Assembly (NCBI GenBank): GCA_964569055.1
Contig: CAZMSZ010000022.1
Coordinates: forward strand, 1-37,781
Origin: JAWLGW01 sp964569055
Lineage (GTDB): Bacteria; Planctomycetota; J058
Length of the DNA: 37,781 nt
Direction: 5' to 3'
Shown here: in pieces, positions 33,597 to 37,781 of the stretch
How the letters are laid out: each line of letters begins with the position of its first letter
Numbering within the stretch: position 1 is the first letter of the stretch
The notes under the pieces: model-generated
Databases searched by the model: none
What the model saw: the letters and a program-made list of their open reading frames with translations, nothing else
What the model was told of the DNA's origin: nothing
Program-made: the position numbers and the translations under genes

Positions 33597-33709
33597 TCGT
33601 GCCCGTGCCCGTGCCCGTGCCCGTCTCCGTGCGCGTGACCCCAGAACACGAGCACGGAGCACGAGCACGGAGCACGGAGCACGAGCACGGGCGCGGGCAC
33701 GGGCACGAG
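33597..33709. repeat. Long inverted repeat of GTGCCC/GAGCAC arrays
   Basis: A left arm of repeated CGTGCCC units (33597-33624) faces a right arm of GAGCACGG and GGGCAC units (33682-33709); about 24 of 28 positions can pair. The space between them also contains further GAGCACG units. It lies in the yhhQ-pcrA divergent spacer and is the largest member of a family also seen at 14792 and 24183. Confidence 0.65.
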
Positions 33710-33754
33710 GCGAGAGGCGACAAGCCTCTCCTCTTTCACCTCAGAGCAAACCCC

Positions 33755-33782
33755 CTGACAGGTCCCGAGCCCGTGGTAGCGT
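33755..33782 (+). promoter_or_regulatory. Candidate promoter of the pcrA-nicO pair
   Basis: CTGACA (33755-33760) and TAGCGT (33777-33782) are 16 bp apart, a plausible -35/-10 pair for a GC-rich genome, about 45 bp before the pcrA ATG. It lies just beyond the hairpin array. Confidence 0.35.
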
Positions 33783-33827
33783 TGGCCGGTGGCCCCGCGC
33801 GCGAGCGCGCGAGCGCCGCTGGGAGCC

Positions 33828-36350
33828 ATGATCGACCCGCTCCGCGACCTGACGCCTGCTCAGCACGCCGCCGTGACCCACGGCGATGGGCCGCTGCTCG
33901 TGCTGGCCGGCGCGGGGTCGGGCAAGACGCGGGTGATCACCTGCCGGGTGGCCCACCTGATCCAGCGCGGCGCGGCGCCGGGGTCGATCCTGGCGATCAC
34001 GTTCACCAACAAGGCCGCCCAGGAGATGCAGGAGCGGATCGCCAAGCTGACCGGCGGGGCGAAGGTGTGGGTCTCGACGTTCCACGCCTTCTGCGCGCGC
34101 ACGCTGCGGCGCTTCGCGGGGCGGGTCGGCTACGCGCCGGGGTTCACGATCCTCGACGACGCCGACCAGCGGGTCGCGGTGCGCGAGGCGCTGCTCGAGA
34201 CCGGGACCGACCCCAAGGTCTACGCGCCGCCGCGCGTGCTGCACGCGATCGAGCGGGCCAAGGACCGGCTGCTCTCGCCCGAGCAGCTCGAGGCGGAGGC
34301 GACGTCCGACTACGAGAAGGCGGTGGCGCGGGCCTACGGCTACTACCAGGGGCTGCTGCGCGAGAGCAACGCCATGGACTTCAGCGACCTGCTCGTGCAG
34401 ACCGTGGCGCTGCTGCGGCAGGACGACGTGCGGGCGCTGTTCGCCGACCGCTACCGCCACGTGCTGGTCGACGAGTACCAGGACACCAACCACTCGCAGT
34501 ACGAGCTCACCCGGCTGCTGGCGCAGGAGCGGCGCAACGTGTGCGCCACCGGCGACCCCGACCAGTCGATCTACGGCTGGCGCGGGGCGGACATCGGGAA
34601 CATCCTGCGGTTCGAGCAGGACTACCCCGACGCGCGGGTGGTGACGCTGGCCGAGAACTTCCGCTCGACGCGGCTGATCCTCGACGCCGCCAACGGGCTG
34701 ATCCGGCGCAACACCGAGCGGCGCGAGAAGGACCTCGTCACCAGCGGCCCCGACGGGGCGCCGGTCGCGTTCCACGTGGCGGCCGACGAGCACGACGAGG
34801 CGCGCTGGGTGGCGGCGCGGATCCGCGAGCGGCTCGGCGAGGGGGTCACGGCTGACGAGGTGGCGGTGTTCTACCGGGTGGGCGCGCTGTCGCGCGCGGT
34901 GGAGACGGCGCTCCTCGAGCGGCGGATCCCGTTCCGCGTGGTCGGCTCGGTCGGGTTCTACCAGCGGCGCGAGGTCAAGGACGCGCTCGCCTACCTGCGC
35001 CTGATCCACAACCCGCACGACGACGTGGCCGCCCAGCGCGTGATCAACGTGCCGACCCGCGGGGTCGGCAAGGGGACGCTCACCAAGCTGCGCGCCCAGG
35101 CCAAGGTGCGCGGGTGCTCGCTGGCCGAGGCCGCGCGCGCGCTGATCGCCGAGGACGGCCTGCGCGGGAAGGCGCGCCTCGGGCTCGAGCAGTTCGTGTC
35201 GCTCCTCGACCGGCTGCGCGAGCGCGCCGCGGCGCTGCGCTTCGTCGAGCCCCTGGTGCGCGCGGTGCTCGAGGAGACCAACTACGCCGAGCACGCCCGC
35301 CAGGTCTCCTCCACGCCCAGCGAGGAGCAGGAGCGCCTGCTCAACCTCGAGGCGCTGGTGGCCGGCGCGCGCGACTTCGACCGGCGGTTCGGGCCCGCCC
35401 ATCCGCGCGCGGACCTGCAGCCCGTCGCGCCCGCGCCCGCGCAGGACGAGCTGTTCCCGCTGTTCACCAGCGCGCCAGCCGCGGCCCCGGCGGCCGCGCC
35501 GCTCGGCCCGCCTGGGGTGGACGACCCCGAGGCGGGCGGGCTCGAGGGCTTCCTCCAGCAGGTCGCGCTCCTGTCGGCCGCCGAGGAGGTCGAGACCGAC
35601 GACGCCAAGGTCTCGCTGATGACGGTCCACTCGGCCAAGGGGCTCGAGTTCGACACGGTGTTCGTGGTCGGGCTGGAGGACGGCCTGTTCCCCCACAGCC
35701 GCGCGCTCGAGGCGGGCGACGGGCTGGAGGAGGAGCGGCGCCTGGCCTACGTGGCGATCACCCGCGCCAAGCGGCGCCTGACGCTGACCCGCGCCAACTG
35801 GCGCACGCTGCAGGGGCGCTCCAGCCCGCAGCGCGCCTCGCTGTTCTTGCTCGAGGTCCCGCCCGAGGTGTTCGAGGCCGGACGCGCGCCGAGCGAGGTG
35901 GAGCGCGGCTACGCCACCTACGCCGACGAGGAGGCGGAGGAGGGCGAGGGCTGGGACGCCCCGAGCTGGGACGACCTCGGGGTCGACGAGCCGGACGACG
36001 AGCAGGCGCGCCCGCGGCTTGGGCGGCGCGCGGCGCGGGCCGCCGCCCCGCGCAGCTGGAGCCGGCCGCTGGCGCTGCCCGCCCCGCGCGCCGAGGAGCG
36101 TCCCCGCGCGCCGGCCCCCGCGCCCGCCGACCTCGCGGCCCAGGCGGTCGCCGCCGCGCAGGAGGGCGGCGGCGAGCTGCGCACCGGCGACCGGGTGCGT
36201 CACGAGCAGTTCGGCTATGGTGTCGTGCTCGAGCTGACGGGCCTCGCGCACAAGCGGCGAGCGAAGGTGCGGTTCGATCAGCACCGGTTCGGGACGAAGG
36301 ACCTCGTGCTGCAGTACGCGCGCTTGACCAAGGTCGGTTCCCAGGCATGA
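33828..36350 (+). CDS. pcrA: PcrA/UvrD-type superfamily 1 DNA helicase
   Basis: An 840-residue ATP-dependent 3'-5' helicase. Motifs are intact: Q-motif LTPAQHAAV, Walker A AGAGSGKT 27-34, TFTNKAAQEM, DEYQDTN 215-221, GDPDQSIYGWRGA, the VTLAENFRST segment, LMTVHSAKGLEFDTVF and YVAITRAKRRL. A PcrA-like C-terminal domain (about 787-840, GDRVRHEQFGYGVV) has the Tudor-like fold used to contact RNA polymerase. An insertion rich in Ala/Pro lies in the middle of domain 2B (about 520-570). It acts in nucleotide-excision repair and clearing of stalled complexes. The ATG at 33828 follows GGGAG closely. The next gene begins in its stop codon (ATGA). Confidence 0.95.
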   Translation: MIDPLRDLTPAQHAAVTHGDGPLLVLAGAGSGKTRVITCRVAHLIQRGAAPGSILAITFTNKAAQEMQERIAKLTGGAKVWVSTFHAFCARTLRRFAGRVGYAPGFTILDDADQRVAVREALLETGTDPKVYAPPRVLHAIERAKDRLLSPEQLEAEATSDYEKAVARAYGYYQGLLRESNAMDFSDLLVQTVALLRQDDVRALFADRYRHVLVDEYQDTNHSQYELTRLLAQERRNVCATGDPDQSIYGWRGADIGNILRFEQDYPDARVVTLAENFRSTRLILDAANGLIRRNTERREKDLVTSGPDGAPVAFHVAADEHDEARWVAARIRERLGEGVTADEVAVFYRVGALSRAVETALLERRIPFRVVGSVGFYQRREVKDALAYLRLIHNPHDDVAAQRVINVPTRGVGKGTLTKLRAQAKVRGCSLAEAARALIAEDGLRGKARLGLEQFVSLLDRLRERAAALRFVEPLVRAVLEETNYAEHARQVSSTPSEEQERLLNLEALVAGARDFDRRFGPAHPRADLQPVAPAPAQDELFPLFTSAPAAAPAAAPLGPPGVDDPEAGGLEGFLQQVALLSAAEEVETDDAKVSLMTVHSAKGLEFDTVFVVGLEDGLFPHSRALEAGDGLEEERRLAYVAITRAKRRLTLTRANWRTLQGRSSPQRASLFLLEVPPEVFEAGRAPSEVERGYATYADEEAEEGEGWDAPSWDDLGVDEPDDEQARPRLGRRAARAAAPRSWSRPLALPAPRAEERPRAPAPAPADLAAQAVAAAQEGGGELRTGDRVRHEQFGYGVVLELTGLAHKRRAKVRFDQHRFGTKDLVLQYARLTKVGSQA

Positions 36351-37781
36351 GGCCGGGCGCTCCTCGGCGCGGTGGCCGGTCGCGGATCGCGCTGTCCCCC
36401 CGGATCATGCTGGTCGCGGCGGTCCTGGCCCTCGCCGGGCACCAGCCGACGAGCGCCCACGTGGTCGCGGTCGGCGTGGGCTCGCAGAGCGAGCTGCGGA
36501 TCACCCCGCGCCGGATCCAGGTCAAGTTCAACCTCGGCTTCTCCAGCCTGCTCGGCCTGGGCGAGCTCAAGCGCATGGACGTCGACGGCGACGGCGTGAT
36601 CCGCCGCGACGAGGAGGCGGCCTACGTGGCCGACCTCGGCCAGCGCGTCGTCCCGCAGCTGCGCCTCGCGGTCGACGGGCAGCCGCTCGAGCTGCGGATC
36701 GTGGACCAGCGCGGGCTCGGGATCCTGGGGCCGATCGAGCAGGTGGGCTTCGACACCTGGTACGAGCTCGAGGCGGTGTGCGACCTCGGCCCCGAGCCGC
36801 ACGTCCTGGAGTACTACGACGGCACCGGCGGGGGCGAGACCTCCGAGCAGCTCCTGTGGCTCCCGCTCGACCCCGAGGCGTTCGCGCGGTTCGAGACCTC
36901 GCAGGCCACCCCGGGCCCCGTGCGCGACCGGGCCGGCGTGCGCAACCTGCTGGGGCGCGACGTGCGGGTGGCGTTCACCTTCAGCCCGCTCGCGCTCGAG
37001 CGCGACCGGGCGCTCGAACTGCTCGAGCCGCGGCTGCGCGGGTTCGAGGCGGCCGTGGGGGCGATCGGCGCGGCGGTGAGCGCAGGGGTGGAGGAGGAGC
37101 TCAACCGGCTCGCGCTGCGGGGGGTGGAGTTCGCGTCGCCGCAGGCGCGCGAGGGCTTCGTGCAGGCCGCGCCCATGGCGCAGGACCGCACGATCGAGGC
37201 GACCACCGGCGAGGTGCTCCCCGGCCCGGACGAGGCCGAGGGCGAGCAGGGCATCAGCTTCGTGGGCGGCGAGGCGGAGATGATCCGCACGCTCGATCGG
37301 CCGTTCTCGCTGCTGGCGCTGGCGTTCTTCGTCGTGTGGGGGATCGGCCACGGAGTCATGCCCGGCCACGGCAAGTCCATGGTCGCCGCCTACCTCCTCG
37401 GCACGCAGGGGCGCCTGGCGGACGCGTTCAAGCTGGGCGCGATCGTCACGTTCACGCACACCGTGGCGCTCTACACCATCGGGCTCGCGATCGTGTACCT
37501 CGTGACCGAGAGCCAGACCGTGTTCATGGCCAAGACCACCCAGCACCTGACGCTGGCCTCGGGGGTGGGCCTGATCGGGTACGCGGCGTTCCTCGGCTGG
37601 GGCCGGTGGAAGGCGCTGCGACGCGAGCGCGAACACGAGCACGAGGTGGAGGAGGCCGCCGGCCCGCGCCCCGTCGGGCCGAGCGTGCTCGGGTCGCCGG
37701 GGCCCGAGGTCGCGCCGGCCGGAGAGCACGCGCACCCGCACGACGGCGGTCACTCGCACGCGCACCCGCACGACGGCGGTC
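36347..37781 (+). CDS. NicO/RcnA-type nickel-cobalt exporter, 3' truncated
   Basis: The visible 478 residues begin with a signal (about 1-37), followed by a large periplasmic domain. At 78-89 is a perfect EF-hand loop (D-V-D-G-D-G-V-I-R-R-D-E), suggesting calcium or metal sensing. The membrane part starts about 320; GIGHGVMPGHGKSMVAAYLL (H335-x5-H341) and TFTHT are the NicO/RcnA motifs that bind Ni or Co. After a third span a cytoplasmic or exposed His-rich loop follows with HAHPHDGG repeats, typical of RcnA proteins. The ATG overlaps the pcrA stop, so the pair are likely co-transcribed, an odd partnership. The window ends within the His repeat, leaving the C-terminal spans unseen. Confidence 0.85.
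   Translation, partial: MRPGAPRRGGRSRIALSPRIMLVAAVLALAGHQPTSAHVVAVGVGSQSELRITPRRIQVKFNLGFSSLLGLGELKRMDVDGDGVIRRDEEAAYVADLGQRVVPQLRLAVDGQPLELRIVDQRGLGILGPIEQVGFDTWYELEAVCDLGPEPHVLEYYDGTGGGETSEQLLWLPLDPEAFARFETSQATPGPVRDRAGVRNLLGRDVRVAFTFSPLALERDRALELLEPRLRGFEAAVGAIGAAVSAGVEEELNRLALRGVEFASPQAREGFVQAAPMAQDRTIEATTGEVLPGPDEAEGEQGISFVGGEAEMIRTLDRPFSLLALAFFVVWGIGHGVMPGHGKSMVAAYLLGTQGRLADAFKLGAIVTFTHTVALYTIGLAIVYLVTESQTVFMAKTTQHLTLASGVGLIGYAAFLGWGRWKALRREREHEHEVEEAAGPRPVGPSVLGSPGPEVAPAGEHAHPHDGGHSHAHPHDGG
37726..37781 (+). repeat. 30-bp direct repeat coding for HAHPHDGGHS
   Basis: A 26-bp identical block occurs at 37726-37751 and again at 37756-37781, period 30 bp, in frame and giving tandem His-rich units. 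The window stops exactly at the end of the second copy, as if the assembly broke at the repeat. Confidence 0.85.

Overview
The window is a very GC-rich (above 70 % by eye), gene-dense bacterial scaffold with two 100-N assembly gaps (11531-11630 and 17604-17703) and a right edge that stops inside a tandem repeat. No rRNA, tRNA, CRISPR array or insertion sequence was found. Gram-negative architecture is clear: Sec and lipoprotein signals, periplasmic c-type cytochromes and a periplasmic NosD. The style (Pkn/Kelch kinases, many lipoproteins, DUF3160, atypical Sec-type NosZ) fits Planctomycetota or Myxococcota. I cannot decide between them from sequence alone.

Left third (395-7750, minus strand) is one nitrous-oxide-reduction operon, in transcription order: a lipoprotein cytochrome c, clade II nosZ, a nosB-like membrane protein, a fused nosD-nosF, nosY, nosL and a cysteine-rich DGC-family protein. 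From nosB to the DGC gene every junction is a 4-bp stop/start overlap. The NosD-NosF fusion is the most unusual protein here: signal peptide, periplasmic beta-helix, one membrane span and a cytoplasmic ABC ATPase in a single chain. Upstream lies a radical-SAM gene with a CX4CX2C cluster motif, divergent from a cytochrome with at least ten haem motifs that runs into the first gap.

The middle (11633-17300) is a nitric-oxide response block: nnrS, tryptophanase and an Rrf2-type Fe-S regulator form one minus-strand unit, behind a RIC/YtfE di-iron repair gene that diverges from norR. A near-identical inverted repeat (GGAC-N6-GTCC plus flank, 18 of 24 bases the same) precedes both the Rrf2 gene and the decahaem cytochrome, suggesting one regulon. 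No nitrite or NO reductase is visible, so the block looks like N2O respiration plus NO defence.

The stretch 17341-23995 holds two genes damaged by the second gap, then a five-gene minus-strand operon joined entirely by GTGA overlaps: ECF sigma factor, anti-sigma factor whose outer part is a DUF3160 domain, a Cys/His-rich small lipoprotein and two paralogous lipoproteins. A cysteine-free AhpD-like gene diverges from it.

The right third has two tandem membrane Ser/Thr kinases with Kelch beta-propellers outside the membrane (the second has two propellers), a BPI/TULIP-like lipoprotein, an unknown lipoprotein, a YhhQ queuosine-precursor transporter, a PcrA/UvrD helicase, and a NicO/RcnA-type metal exporter with an EF-hand loop and His repeats, cut by the window end. 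Several intergenic spaces carry dispersed GTGCCC/GAGCAC arrays and long hairpins.
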